A stretch of 64,000 bases of DNA from Streptomyces sp. NBC_00448 (GCF_036014115.1 NZ_CP107913.1:7247501-7311500), one strand, 5' to 3'; shown: positions 1-16,780, counted from the first letter of the stretch. Notes: generated by a model from the letters alone, not told the origin. Translations and numbers: made by a program.

Positions 1-1848
<1,848 letters not shown>

Positions 1849-1950
1849 GTGTGCTCGCGTCCACTGTGTAGTTCTGAAACAACCAGCAACTACACACCCC
1901 TGGTCCCTTTGGGCTGGGTTGGTGTGTGGTGTGTGGGACAGTTTCATAGT
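1849..1950 (+). other. 23S-5S intergenic spacer
   Basis: About 100 nt of transcribed spacer. It contains complementary arms ACACACC (near 1890) and GGTGTGT (near 1921) that could form a processing stem. No gene is seen. Confidence 0.7.
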
Positions 1951-2070
1951 GTTTCGGTGGTCATAGCGTTAGGGAAACGCCCGGTTACATTCCGAACCCG
2001 GAAGCTAAGCCTTTCAGCGCCGATGGTACTGCAGGGGGGACCCTGTGGGAGAGTAGGACACCGCCGAACA
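1951..2070 (+). rRNA. rrf: 5S ribosomal RNA
   Basis: A 120-nt sequence starts GTTTCGGTGGTCATAGCG and ends CACCGCCGAAC, so the two ends pair as the 5S terminal stem. The internal CCCGGTTACATTCCGAACCC block is typical of actinobacterial 5S. It is the last gene of the rRNA operon. Confidence 0.97.
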
Positions 2071-2082
2071 ATTATTTGAATA

Positions 2083-2125
2083 GACCCCAACCCCCGAGGC
2101 TTGTCCCGGGGGTTGGGGTCTTTTT
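2083..2125 (+). terminator. Rho-independent terminator of the rRNA operon
   Basis: A GACCCCAACCCCCG arm pairs with CGGGGGTTGGGGTC across a short loop and is followed by TCTTTTT. It sits 13 nt after 5S, as expected for an rrn operon terminator. Confidence 0.93.
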
Positions 2126-2195
2126 GCTGCTCGTTACCCTCATGTTCACGTCGAAACGGGAACCTGGGCACCCCGACAGGCGGAGGTGTGGAGAC

Positions 2196-2930
2196 GTGCA
2201 GCAGATGACGACTGCCGGACGGCGGCCCGGTATCGCTTCGGAGATGACGGCGACCGCGGTTCGCGACACCCTGAAAGCGCTCGGTATCGGCCGCGGCGAC
2301 GAGGTCATCGTGCCGTCGTACGGCCCCGGCGCACCCGCCGACGGGGCTCGACTGGCCGGCGCGACACCGGTGTTCGCCGACATCGACCCGCGGACGTACT
2401 GCGTGGACCCGGCCTCGGTGGCCGCCTCTGTCACCTCCCGCACCGCCGCTCTCGTCCCGGTGAACGTGTTCGGCCACCCCGCCGCCATGGACCTCCTGGA
2501 CGACCTCGCGGTCCGGCACGGGCTGGCCGTCGTGGAAGAGGCGCCGAGCGGCGAGGACGTGGGCGCCGTGGCCCGCCGCCGGGCGCACGCGCGCTTCCTC
2601 GACTCGGCGCTCACCGGCGTCGTGGTGCCGTACACCGCGCCCGGTGCCCACCACGTCTACCACCAGTACACCGTGCGGGTGCCGGGGAACGGCCGGCCGG
2701 ACCGGGACGCGTACCTGCGGGCGCTGGCCGTGCGCGGGGTGCGGGCGACGGTGAGCGTGCCGGTGCCGGTGCACCGGATGCCGGCGCACCGTGCGGCGCC
2801 GCCGGTGGAGTTGCCGCAGACCGAGCTGGTCGCGGCGGACAGCCTGTCGCTGCCGGTCCACTCGGGCCTGACGCAGCGCGAGTTGACGCATATTGCCACG
2901 GTCTGCAACCGGCTCGGCGGGATCGTCTGA
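2196..2930 (+). CDS. Shortened DegT/DnrJ/EryC1/StrS-family protein, probably without the PLP lysine
   Basis: The product is 244 aa, against about 370-400 aa for the family, whose members are PLP-dependent sugar aminotransferases or dehydratases. The N-terminal half carries family sequence (GDEVIVPSYGPG, GATPVFADIDP, ALVPVNVFGHPA). The C-terminal half resumes the family pattern (VYHQYTVRVP, then RDAYLRAL and a V-x-V-PVPVH-like stretch). Between them the usual segment with the Schiff-base lysine (SF-P-TK-x-GDGG) is missing; VVEEAPSGEDVG runs almost directly into the C-terminal region. GTG at 2196 is chosen for GGAGG 9 nt upstream; ATG at 2205 is an in-frame alternative. Aminotransferase activity is therefore doubtful; it may be a structural or regulatory relic. 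It lies alone between rrn and tRNA-Thr. Confidence 0.72.
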   Translation: MQQMTTAGRRPGIASEMTATAVRDTLKALGIGRGDEVIVPSYGPGAPADGARLAGATPVFADIDPRTYCVDPASVAASVTSRTAALVPVNVFGHPAAMDLLDDLAVRHGLAVVEEAPSGEDVGAVARRRAHARFLDSALTGVVVPYTAPGAHHVYHQYTVRVPGNGRPDRDAYLRALAVRGVRATVSVPVPVHRMPAHRAAPPVELPQTELVAADSLSLPVHSGLTQRELTHIATVCNRLGGIV

Positions 2931-2981
2931 CCGCGGTTTTCGTGCACACGCGCCGATGGGCTACGATCTTCCCATCGACGC

Positions 2982-3054
2982 GCCCCAATAGCTCAGTCGG
3001 TAGAGCGTCTCCATGGTAAGGAGAAGGTCTACGGTTCGATTCCGTATTGGGGCT
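2982..3054 (+). tRNA. tRNA-Thr (anticodon GGT)
   Basis: A full cloverleaf can be drawn by hand. The acceptor is GCCCCAA/TTGGGGC and the D arm GCTC-AGTCGGTA-GAGC. The anticodon arm TCTCC-ATGGTAA-GGAGA has GGT at positions 34-36 (3015-3017). The T arm is TACGG-TTCGATT-CCGTA. The discriminator is T3054 and CCA is not encoded. Confidence 0.95.
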
Positions 3055-3065
3055 CTGCGAAAGAA

Positions 3066-3092
3066 GGCCCCCGCCTCATGGCGGGGGCCTTT
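3066..3092 (+). terminator. Terminator between tRNA-Thr and convergent osaC
   Basis: A perfect 10-bp stem GGCCCCCGCC/GGCGGGGGCC with a TCAT loop is followed by TTTG. It lies 12 nt after the tRNA and 25 nt before the osaC stop, so it could serve both strands. Confidence 0.85.
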
Positions 3093-3116
3093 GTCATGAG
3101 GCGGGACGCGGGCGCT

Positions 3117-5822
3117 TCACGGCTTCGGCAGCGCGGGTACCCGCATCGCCAGGATCGCCATGTCGTCGGAGGGCGCGTCGGCCGCGAAGCGCTCCACCGC
3201 GCGCTGGATGCGCGCGGCCACCGCGCCGGCGGTCAGGCCCGTACACGTGGCCAGCACGTCGGCGAGGCCGTCGTCGCCGAGCATGCGGCTGCCCTCGCGG
3301 CGCTCGGTGACACCGTCGGTGACGCACAGCAGCACGTCGCCGGGGTCGAGGGTGACGGACTGCTCGTAGAGGTCCAGGTCGTCCATGACGCCGAGCAGCG
3401 GCTGCGGTTCGGCCGCGGGCTCGACGGTGCCGTCGGGGCGCAGGCGCAGCGGCAGGGGATGGCCGGCGCAGACCATGCGCAGTTCGGCGCTGCCGTCCTC
3501 CCGGGGCCACAACTCGCCGTACAGGAGGGTGAGGAAGCGGCTGCGGGCGCCTTCGTCGAGGATGGCCGCGTTGAGGCGTTCGAGGACGGCGGGGCCGCCG
3601 AAGCCCTCGCGGGCGAGCAGGCGCAGGGCGTGCCGGGCCAGGCCCGTGACGGCGGCCGCTTCCGGGCCGGTGCCGCAGACGTCGCCGATGGCGAAGCCCC
3701 AGCAGCCCTCCCGGATCGGGAAGAGGTCGTAGAAGTCGCCGCCGACTTCGTTGCCCTCGCCGGCCGCGCGGTAGACGACCTCGACCTCGACGCCCGGGAC
3801 GCGGGGCAGCTCGGGCGGCAGCAGGCTGCGCTGGAGAGCCTGGCTGATCGCGGTGCGCTCGCTGTAGAGGCGGGCGTTGTCCAGGGCGAGGGCGGCACGG
3901 CGGGAGAGGTCCTCGGCGAGTTCGAGGATCTCCTGGCGGAAGCGTTCGTCGCTGGGCTTGCCGAGGGTGAGCATGCCGATGACGCGGTTGCGGGCGACCA
4001 GGGGCAGCACGACCGTTTCTCCACCGACCGCGGCCGCGGTGGCCAGGGCGACGCCCGGGGTGGTGGCGGGGCGTGCGCCGGGAGCGGCGCCGACGCCGAG
4101 GCTGCGCAGGGAGGCGCGCAGGGCGCTGGAGTGGGCGGCGTCGGAGGGGGCGGTCCAGATCCGGGCGCCGGGGGTGGGGTCGGGCTCGGGCGGCCTGACC
4201 TGCTGGAGGAGGGCCTTGATGCCGTCGATGCGGTCCTCGTCCTCGTGCAGGACGAAGGCGAGTTCGGGTTCCGACTGCTCGGCGATGGTGTAGACGGCGC
4301 ACCAGCTGGCGAGGGTGGGGACGGTCATCTGGGCCATGAGGGCCAGGGTCTGGTCGCGTTCCAGGGTGCCGGCGAGCAGGTCGGAGGCTTCGACGAGGAA
4401 GGAGAGCGAGCCGCGGCGGAGCCGTTCGAGTTCGGTGAGGCGGGCGCTCTCGACGGCCAGGGCGATCCGGTCGGCGGCGAACTGGAGGCGGAGCGCCTCC
4501 TGGTTGCTGTAGCGGCCGGGTGCTTCGGCGGCGACGCCGAGGGAACCGGTGAGGCGGCCTTCGACCTTGAGCGGGACGGTGACGACGGAGCGCATGCCGG
4601 TGCCGGACAGCAGCGGTACGGCGCCGGGCACGGCGGTGAGGTCCTCGTAGACGGCGGGCATGCGGGCGCTGCCGTAGCGGCCGGTGCCGGCCTCGACGGG
4701 GACGCGGGCGAAGCGCTGGCGGGCGGAGGGCAGGCCGGTGGAGGCGCGTACTTCGAGTTCGGTCTCGTCGTCGGTGGCGAGCAGCAGGTAGGCGGCGTCG
4801 CCGTCGAGCATGTCGCGGGCGCGTTCCACGGTGCGCTGGAGGAGACCGTCGAGGTCGTCGGGGGCGGGGGAGCCGATGAAGACCTCGAACGCGTCGGTGG
4901 CCTTGCCGCGTTGGGAGGCGTGGGCGTCGGAGCCGTGGGAGCCGCGGTTGGGCGACTGGAGGACGGCGCGCTCCTCGGCGCGGACCAGCAGGCACACGGT
5001 GGACGGTTCGCCGGCGGTGTCGCGGACCCGCAGGTGGGAGCCGTAGACGGACAGGACGCGGCCGCCTGCGTCGCGCAGGCCGTAGGTGCCCTCCCAGCGG
5101 GAGAGCTGGAGGGCGTCGGCGAGGCCGATGCCGGTGCCGGGGGTCTGCGGCCAGGCGGCGAGGTCGGCGAGGGACTTTCCGACGATGCCGGCGGCGGTGT
5201 GGCCGAAGAGGTCGGTGGCGTCGTCGTTCCAGCGGGTGATGGCGCCGGACCGGTCGACCTGGATGACGGCGACACGGACGCGTTCGTCGGCGACGGGGAG
5301 GTCGGCGGTGGGCAGTACGGGTCCGGCGGAGCGGGTGCCGGTGGGGCGCTGGGGCAGATCGAGCTGGAACCAGACGTACTTGCCGGCGGCGGAGTACTCC
5401 ACGCCCCAGCGGCTGGCCAGGGCGGAGCAGAGCAGCAGGCCGCGGCCGCCCTCGTTGTCGGTCTCGCGGAACTGGCGGCCGCGGGTCTGCATGGGGACTT
5501 CGCGCTCGGGATAGTGGTCGGCGACCTCGACGCGGACCGCGGTGTCGTACCGCAGGCACTGCACGTCGGCGGCGGTGCCCGCGTGTACCACCGCGTTGGT
5601 GACCAGTTCGCTGGTCAGGACGACGGCGTCGTCCACCACGTCGGCGAAGCCCCAGCCGTGCAGGGTGTCGCGGACGAAGGCGCGGGCGATCGCGACCGAC
5701 CGTCCCACCGGTTCGAAGGTGGCCGCTGCCCGCGCCGTGATCACCGATCTCCTCATGGTTCGTGTCCGCGCGGGCGCGCTGCCCGCTGCTGCCGGTGCGT
5801 CGCCGTGCTGCTGGAACGTCAC
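3117..5822 (-). CDS. osaC: OsaC: RsbW-like kinase / PAS / GAF / PP2C (SpoIIE-type) phosphatase
   Basis: A 901-aa cytoplasmic multidomain regulator. It has an N-terminal GHKL anti-sigma kinase domain (about 30-150, SELVTNAVVH and GRGLLL motifs), a PAS domain (about 185-285), two GAF domains (about 315-650) and a C-terminal PP2C/SpoIIE phosphatase with metal-ligand motifs GGDFYDLF (about 693) and APSDDMAIL (about 885). In S. coelicolor the OsaC protein of this architecture and position returns SigB activity to baseline after osmotic stress. GTG at 5822 is preferred because GGGGAG lies about 8 nt upstream; the ATG at 5756 is an alternative that keeps every domain. It is divergent from osaA, with a 251-nt shared promoter region. 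Confidence 0.88.
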   Translation of the reverse strand: MTFQQHGDAPAAAGSAPARTRTMRRSVITARAAATFEPVGRSVAIARAFVRDTLHGWGFADVVDDAVVLTSELVTNAVVHAGTAADVQCLRYDTAVRVEVADHYPEREVPMQTRGRQFRETDNEGGRGLLLCSALASRWGVEYSAAGKYVWFQLDLPQRPTGTRSAGPVLPTADLPVADERVRVAVIQVDRSGAITRWNDDATDLFGHTAAGIVGKSLADLAAWPQTPGTGIGLADALQLSRWEGTYGLRDAGGRVLSVYGSHLRVRDTAGEPSTVCLLVRAEERAVLQSPNRGSHGSDAHASQRGKATDAFEVFIGSPAPDDLDGLLQRTVERARDMLDGDAAYLLLATDDETELEVRASTGLPSARQRFARVPVEAGTGRYGSARMPAVYEDLTAVPGAVPLLSGTGMRSVVTVPLKVEGRLTGSLGVAAEAPGRYSNQEALRLQFAADRIALAVESARLTELERLRRGSLSFLVEASDLLAGTLERDQTLALMAQMTVPTLASWCAVYTIAEQSEPELAFVLHEDEDRIDGIKALLQQVRPPEPDPTPGARIWTAPSDAAHSSALRASLRSLGVGAAPGARPATTPGVALATAAAVGGETVVLPLVARNRVIGMLTLGKPSDERFRQEILELAEDLSRRAALALDNARLYSERTAISQALQRSLLPPELPRVPGVEVEVVYRAAGEGNEVGGDFYDLFPIREGCWGFAIGDVCGTGPEAAAVTGLARHALRLLAREGFGGPAVLERLNAAILDEGARSRFLTLLYGELWPREDGSAELRMVCAGHPLPLRLRPDGTVEPAAEPQPLLGVMDDLDLYEQSVTLDPGDVLLCVTDGVTERREGSRMLGDDGLADVLATCTGLTAGAVAARIQRAVERFAADAPSDDMAILAMRVPALPKP

Positions 5823-6073
5823 CCGGCGGCTCCCCTGCGTGTGCGCCCGTCGGAGGGTGGGACCCCCCGACTGTGGCAGCACCGTTCACGTTACCTACCC
5901 ACACCGACCGCGTGTGCGCCGGTTACCGGTGTTTCCACCCCGATCGTGGTCGCAGTTCCTCCGATGCTGCCGAACTGTTATGGGAGGGGTGGGCCGTAGT
6001 GAAACACTGGGCATGTTCTGAAGGTTGCAAGCTTGCTCATCTGCGGGTCGGTCGACCCTCCGGGAGGAACACG

Positions 6074-11602
<5,529 letters not shown>

Positions 11603-11890
11603 TCGGCCCGATCACCGAACCTGCCCGAAGATGGCTGAATATTTTGCCGACTTGAGGGGCAGGTGAGGTGTGGGCCGCGTGGAATCTGGGAACCTTACGG
11701 TCTCCGCCTGCGTTTCCGGTACGTGGTGAGTGACGTGACGGTGACAGGGTGTGGCGAACGGCGGGGTGCGGCTACGATGACCGGCACAAGGACGGGCGGC
11801 GGGACATTGCTGCCCCCGGGGGCGGCGATCGGCGCTTCCGTCGGCATTGCGAGTCGGGGAGGCCCCAAGCCGGGGCGAGGAGGGCGTGGC

Positions 11891-12604
11891 GTGGTGCAAA
11901 AGGCCAAGATCCTCCTGGTCGATGACCGGCCGGAGAATCTGCTGGCGCTGGAGGCGATCCTCTCGGCGCTGGACCAGACCCTGGTCCGTGCATCGTCAGG
12001 GGAGGAAGCGCTCAAGGCGCTGCTGACCGACGACTTCGCGGTGATCCTGCTCGATGTCCAGATGCCGGGCATGGACGGGTTCGAGACCGCGGCGCACATC
12101 AAGCGGCGGGAGCGGACCCGGGACATCCCGATCATCTTCCTCACCGCGATCAACCACGGCCCGCACCACACGTTCCGCGGATACGCGGCCGGTGCGGTCG
12201 ACTACATCTCCAAACCGTTCGACCCGTGGGTGCTGCGCGCCAAGGTCTCGGTGTTCGTGGACCTGTACATGAAGAACTGCCAGTTGCGCGAGCAAGCGGC
12301 GCTGCTGCGGCTGCAGTTGGAGCAGGGCGCGCCGTCCGACGCCGTGGCCGGCGGGGCGGGCCCGGCAGGTGCGAGGGAGTCCGTCGGCCTGCTCGCCGAA
12401 CTGTCCGCGCGGCTGGCCGCCGTGGAGGAGCAGGCCGAAGCGCTCGGCAAGCAGCTCGACGGCAGCGCCGACGCCGCAGTGGTGGCCACGGCCGCACACC
12501 TGGAGCGCAAACTCACCGGGTTGCGGCGGGCGTTGGACGCGCTGGAACCCGGCGAGGCCGGCGGCGGCAACGGGTTCGGCAGGCAGCAGGGCGGCTCGGA
12601 CTGA
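11891..12604 (+). CDS. osaB: OsaB: response regulator with coiled-coil output tail
   Basis: The product is 237 aa. Residues 5-125 form a CheY-like receiver with the acidic pair DD at 11-12, phospho-acceptor Asp55 (ILLDVQMPGMDG), a conserved T in IFLTA and the K of ISKPFD. No DNA-binding domain follows. Instead there is a helical, probably coiled-coil tail (QLREQAALLRLQLEQ and LLAELSARLAAVEEQ) and a Gly-rich end. GTG 11891 is chosen for GAGGAGG 7 nt upstream; a second GTG follows directly. S. coelicolor OsaB is required for growth and development under osmotic stress. It lies 288 nt after osaA, so it may have its own promoter. Confidence 0.88.
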   Translation: MVQKAKILLVDDRPENLLALEAILSALDQTLVRASSGEEALKALLTDDFAVILLDVQMPGMDGFETAAHIKRRERTRDIPIIFLTAINHGPHHTFRGYAAGAVDYISKPFDPWVLRAKVSVFVDLYMKNCQLREQAALLRLQLEQGAPSDAVAGGAGPAGARESVGLLAELSARLAAVEEQAEALGKQLDGSADAAVVATAAHLERKLTGLRRALDALEPGEAGGGNGFGRQQGGSD

Positions 12605-12771
12605 GCGCGCACGGCGGGTCCGGACTCCACGGCGCGCCGTGCGCGAGCCGGGTGGCATGCTCCCGCCGGTCGTCCTCCCGGCCCATGACGCGGCGTCAAC
12701 CCGGCGCCCAGCGCGGTCCGACACGAACGGGCGTATCCCCGAGCAGGCGTGTCCCCCGATCACAAGGGCGG

Positions 12772-12777
12772 TAACCT
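12772..12777 (+). promoter_or_regulatory. Candidate -10 of a leaderless ftsK promoter
   Basis: TAACCT ends 6 nt before the ATG and no Shine-Dalgarno sequence is present; transcription would start at or beside the A of ATG. The -35 element is not clear. Confidence 0.45.
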
Positions 12778-12783
12778 CGGCCC

Positions 12784-15591
12784 ATGGCCCCCCGTACGTC
12801 CGGCACCGCCAAGAAAGCCCCGGCGCGGCCTCCGGCCAAGAAGACCGCGGCGAAGAAGCCCGCGGCCAAGAGCGCTGCCGCCCGACCGCCCGCCAAGAAG
12901 GCGGCGGCGGCCAAACCCGCGCCCGCGGCCGCGCCGTCCCCCACCGGCGGCCTCTACCGGGTGGTGCGCGCGGTGTGGCTCGGCTTCGCACACGGCGTCG
13001 GCGCGATCTTCCGCGGGATAGGGCGCGGCGCACGCGGCCTCGACCCCGCGCACCGCAAGGACGGCGTGGCGCTGCTGCTGCTCGGCGTGACCCTGGTGGT
13101 CGCCGCCGGCACCTGGTCCAATCTGAACGGCCCGGTCGGGGACCTGGTCGCCCTGCTGGTCACCGGAGCCTTCGGCCGGCTCGACCTGCTGGTGCCGTTC
13201 CTGGTCGGCGCGATCGCCGTCCGGCTGATGCGCCACCCCGAACAGCCCGAGGCCAACGGCCGGATCGTGATCGGCCTGTCCGCGCTGGTGCTCGGCGTGC
13301 TCGGCCTGATCGACATCGGCTGCGGGGCCCCGAGCCGCGCCGACGGCGCGCAGGCGCTGCGCGACGCCGGCGGCCTGATCGGCTGGGCCGCCGCCGCGCC
13401 CCTGCACTACACCGTCGGCTCCGTGCTCGCCGCGGCGCTGCTCCTGCTGATCACCGTCTTCGGGCTGCTCGTGGTCACCGCGACCCCGGTCAACGCCATC
13501 CCGCAGCGGCTGCGGGCGGCCGGCGTCCGGGTCGGCCTGTACGCACCCCCGCCCGACCCCGAGGCCGTCCCGCTGGAGGACTTCTTCGACGACGACGCGG
13601 ACGCCGTGTCCGGGTCGCGCTCCGGAGCGGCCGAGGACGACTCACCGGTCCGCAGGGTGCCCGCCCGCTTCACCAAGTCCCGTGGCGGCAAGGGCGCCGA
13701 CGCCGACCCGTACGACATAGAGCGTGACGGCGACAGTGCCGGCTCGGGCATGGGCGGGCTCGACGCGGACGAGCAGGACAAGCCGCGCCGCAAGTCCCGG
13801 CGCCGCCCGGAGCCGGCGTCCGCCCAGGGGGCCGACGACCTCGACCTGGACCCGGTGGACGTCGCCGCCGCGGCCGCCGCGGCCCTCGACGGCGCGGTGC
13901 TGCACGGCGTGCAGCCCTCCCCGCTCGTCGCCGACCTCACCAGCCGGCTCAAGAAGCCGGTGCCCGCCGCCCGCGCCGACGACACCGGCGCCCAGGGCGC
14001 GGCCGGCGCCGGCAAGGGCAGCGACTCCGTACCCGACCTGACCAAGCCCGCCGCCACCTCCGAGGCCGGGCCGCCGCTGCCGCCGCGGGCCGAGCAGCTC
14101 CAGCTCTCCGGCGACATCACCTACGCCCTGCCCTCGCTCGACCTGCTGGAGCGCGGCGGCCCCGGCCGTACCAGGAGCGCCGCCAACGACGCGGTCGTCG
14201 CCTCGCTGAGCCAGGTGTTCAAGGAGTTCAAGGTCGACGCCGTCGTCACCGGCTTCACCCGCGGCCCGACGGTCACCCGGTACGAAGTGGAACTGGGCGC
14301 CGCGGTGAAGGTGGAGCGGATCACCGCGCTGGCCAAGAACATCGCGTACTCCGTGGCCAGTCCCGATGTGCGGATCATCAGCCCGATCCCCGGCAAGTCC
14401 GCGGTCGGCATCGAGATCCCCAACAGCGACCGCGAGATGGTCAACGTCGGCGACCTGCTGCGCTCGGCCGAGGCCGCGGGCGAGGACCACCCGATGACCG
14501 TCGCGCTCGGCAAGGACGTCGAGGGCGGCTACGTGGTGGCCAACCTCACGAAGATGCCGCACGTCCTGGTGGCCGGCGCCACCGGCTCCGGCAAGTCCTC
14601 CTGCATCAACTGCCTCATCACCTCGGTGATGTGCCGTGCCACCCCGGACGAGGTCCGGATGGTGCTGGTCGACCCCAAGCGCGTCGAGCTGACCGCCTAC
14701 GAGGGCATCCCGCACCTGATCACGCCGATCATCACCAACCCGAAGCGGGCCGCCGAGGCCCTCCAGTGGGTGGTCCGCGAGATGGACCTGCGCTACGACG
14801 ACCTCGCCGCGTACGGCTACCGGCACATCGACGACTTCAACGCGGCGGTGCGCTCGGGCAAGGCGAAGACCCCCGAGGGCAGCGAGCGCGAGCTGACCGC
14901 GTATCCGTATCTGCTGGTGATCGTCGACGAGCTGGCCGACCTGATGATGGTCGCGCCCCGCGACGTGGAGGACTCGATCGTCCGCATCACCCAGCTGGCC
15001 CGCGCCGCCGGCATCCACCTGGTGCTGGCCACCCAGCGGCCGAGCGTCGACGTGGTCACCGGCCTGATCAAGGCCAACGTGCCGTCCCGGCTCGCCTTCG
15101 CCACCTCCTCCCTCGCCGACAGCCGGGTCATCCTCGACCAGCCGGGCGCCGAGAAGCTGATCGGCAAGGGCGACGGGCTGTTCCTGCCGATGGGCGCGAA
15201 CAAACCGGTCCGGATGCAGGGCGCCTACGTCACCGAGGACGAGATCGCCAAGGTGGTGGAGCACTGCAAGGCGCAGCTCACACCGACCTACCGGTCCGAC
15301 GTCACCGTCGGCAGCGGACCGAAGAAGGAGATCGACGAGGAGATCGGCGACGACCTGGACCTGCTGTGCCAGGCGGCCGAACTGGTGGTCTCCACCCAGT
15401 TCGGCTCCACCTCGATGCTCCAGCGCAAGCTGCGGGTGGGCTTCGCGAAGGCCGGGCGGCTGATGGACCTGATGGAGTCCCGCGGGATCGTCGGCCCGAG
15501 TGAGGGTTCCAAGGCGCGCGACGTGCTGGTCAAGGCGGATGAGCTGGACGGGGTCCTGGCGGTGATCCGCGGCGGTGACGGGCCGGGGTGA
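12784..15591 (+). CDS. ftsK: FtsK/SpoIIIE-family DNA translocase
   Basis: A 935-aa septum-located DNA pump that clears chromosomes during sporulation septation. The N-terminus is Lys/Ala-rich (about 1-50). About four membrane segments lie at roughly 95-225, followed by a low-complexity linker (about 240-420), then the alpha/beta motor with Walker A GATGSGKSS (about 598) and Walker B region VIVDELADLMM (about 714). The C-terminal gamma winged helix is present (QFGSTSMLQRKLRVGFAKA) and normally reads polar DNA motifs. ATG 12784 lacks a clear ribosome-binding site; see the -10 hexamer just upstream. A GC-rich imperfect hairpin follows the gene near 15,623-15,644. Confidence 0.96.
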   Translation: MAPRTSGTAKKAPARPPAKKTAAKKPAAKSAAARPPAKKAAAAKPAPAAAPSPTGGLYRVVRAVWLGFAHGVGAIFRGIGRGARGLDPAHRKDGVALLLLGVTLVVAAGTWSNLNGPVGDLVALLVTGAFGRLDLLVPFLVGAIAVRLMRHPEQPEANGRIVIGLSALVLGVLGLIDIGCGAPSRADGAQALRDAGGLIGWAAAAPLHYTVGSVLAAALLLLITVFGLLVVTATPVNAIPQRLRAAGVRVGLYAPPPDPEAVPLEDFFDDDADAVSGSRSGAAEDDSPVRRVPARFTKSRGGKGADADPYDIERDGDSAGSGMGGLDADEQDKPRRKSRRRPEPASAQGADDLDLDPVDVAAAAAAALDGAVLHGVQPSPLVADLTSRLKKPVPAARADDTGAQGAAGAGKGSDSVPDLTKPAATSEAGPPLPPRAEQLQLSGDITYALPSLDLLERGGPGRTRSAANDAVVASLSQVFKEFKVDAVVTGFTRGPTVTRYEVELGAAVKVERITALAKNIAYSVASPDVRIISPIPGKSAVGIEIPNSDREMVNVGDLLRSAEAAGEDHPMTVALGKDVEGGYVVANLTKMPHVLVAGATGSGKSSCINCLITSVMCRATPDEVRMVLVDPKRVELTAYEGIPHLITPIITNPKRAAEALQWVVREMDLRYDDLAAYGYRHIDDFNAAVRSGKAKTPEGSERELTAYPYLLVIVDELADLMMVAPRDVEDSIVRITQLARAAGIHLVLATQRPSVDVVTGLIKANVPSRLAFATSSLADSRVILDQPGAEKLIGKGDGLFLPMGANKPVRMQGAYVTEDEIAKVVEHCKAQLTPTYRSDVTVGSGPKKEIDEEIGDDLDLLCQAAELVVSTQFGSTSMLQRKLRVGFAKAGRLMDLMESRGIVGPSEGSKARDVLVKADELDGVLAVIRGGDGPG

Positions 15592-15961
15592 CGCGCTGAG
15601 GGTGAGCGCTCGGAGCGACGGGCCCGGGGGCCGGCGGCCCCGGGGTGATGGGCCGGGGAGCGGCGCAAGGCCACCGGCCCGGGCGACGGAGCGGTACCGA
15701 CGGGTACACCCGGACGTACGTACCATTCGTCACACAAGTGGAGTCGTGCCACGTGTGATCCCGGCCAACTCGGGGCACGTTGAAGGGCAACCGTTTCTCC
15801 GGTCCAAGCGTCAAGTTGTACAGGCAGGACGACTGTCACCCCGTTGACACCCTCGCGTGCCCGTGGGGCCGACGAAAATCCGTAGTCCGCCTGCCCCGGT
15901 GTTTCATACCGCCCCTAGACTGAACTTCCAGCAGGTGGCTGCACGCTCGAAAGGCGCCCTC
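15592..15961 (+). other. Intergenic region ftsK to RodZ-like gene
   Basis: It holds a GC-rich imperfect hairpin (about 15,623-15,644, no T tract) that may end ftsK transcription, and a -10-like TAGACT at 15,916-15,921 about 40 nt before the next start. No credible gene is seen. Confidence 0.5.
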
Positions 15962-16780
15962 GTGTCCATCGGCAACACGCCCTCCGCCGACCGCCCTTCG
16001 GTCGGCCGCGCCCTCGCTCAGGCCCGCACCGAGGCGGGGCTGACCGTTGACGAGGTCAGCACCACCACCCGGGTACGCGTCCCGATCCTCCAGTCGATCG
16101 AGCAGGACGACTTCTCCCGCTGCGGCGGTGACGTCTACGCCCGCGGCCACATCCGCGCCATCGCCCGCGCCGTCGGCGTCGACCCCGAGCCGCTGATCGA
16201 GCAGTACGCCGCCGACCACGACACCGACTCCGCGCCCCCGCCGGTCGCGCCGCTTTACGAGGCCGAGCGGATCAAGTCCGAGCCGCGCCGGCCGAACTGG
16301 ACCGCCGCCATGATCGCCGCGATCGTGGCCGTCATCGGCTTCGTCGGGTACACCGTCGTCAGCGGGAGCGCCGGCGACAGCGGCAAGACCAGCGCCCAGT
16401 CCAGCCCGAGCGCGTCGGCCTCGACCACGACGTCCCCGAGCCCGTCGTCGCCGCAGGGCAACGGCGCCCCGACCGCGCAGCCGACCGACACCGGCAGCGC
16501 CATCGCCGCGGCCCCGCCCGGGAAGGTCACGGTCAAGGTCACCGCCGAGAGCGGCGCCAGCTGGATTCAGGCCACCGACGGCAACGGCAAGCAGCTCTTC
16601 CAGGCGTCCCTCAAGGAGGGCCAGTCCAAGACCTGGACCGACGACAAGAAGATCAAGCTCATCGTCGGCAACGCGGGCGCGGTCCAGCTCTTCGTCAACG
16701 GCAAGGACCTCGGACCGGCCGGCGGAAAGGGCCAGGTCGTCCGCTTGACGTACACGCCGGGCGACCCGACGCAGGGTTAG
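15962..16780 (+). CDS. RodZ-like membrane protein (HTH_25, one TM, DUF4115)
   Basis: The product is 272 aa. Residues 10-75 form a RodZ-type helix-turn-helix (VGRALAQARTEAGLTVDEVS, then VPILQSIEQDDF and YARGHIRAIAR). One transmembrane helix spans about 116-137 (IVAVIGFVGYTVVSG). A Ser/Pro/Thr-rich linker follows, then a C-terminal DUF4115-type domain (about 185-272). The topology places the HTH in the cytoplasm and the tail outside. The family includes RodZ, which links MreB to cell-wall synthesis; the role in Streptomyces is less clear. GTG 15962 has GAAAGG 7 nt upstream. It may be cotranscribed with or precede rimO, 89 nt away. Confidence 0.85.
   Translation: MSIGNTPSADRPSVGRALAQARTEAGLTVDEVSTTTRVRVPILQSIEQDDFSRCGGDVYARGHIRAIARAVGVDPEPLIEQYAADHDTDSAPPPVAPLYEAERIKSEPRRPNWTAAMIAAIVAVIGFVGYTVVSGSAGDSGKTSAQSSPSASASTTTSPSPSSPQGNGAPTAQPTDTGSAIAAAPPGKVTVKVTAESGASWIQATDGNGKQLFQASLKEGQSKTWTDDKKIKLIVGNAGAVQLFVNGKDLGPAGGKGQVVRLTYTPGDPTQG

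Noticed and set aside
3078..5999. 973-codon plus-strand frame opposite osaC
   Set aside because: It is the mirror of osaC third-position GC bias; its product is a repetitive Gly/Ala/Val/Glu string with no domain, while the minus strand encodes clear kinase and phosphatase motifs.
5823..6073. SigB promoter between osaC and osaA
   Set aside because: A GGGTAG motif exists on the osaC strand, but no GNNTN element lies 14-16 nt upstream of it.
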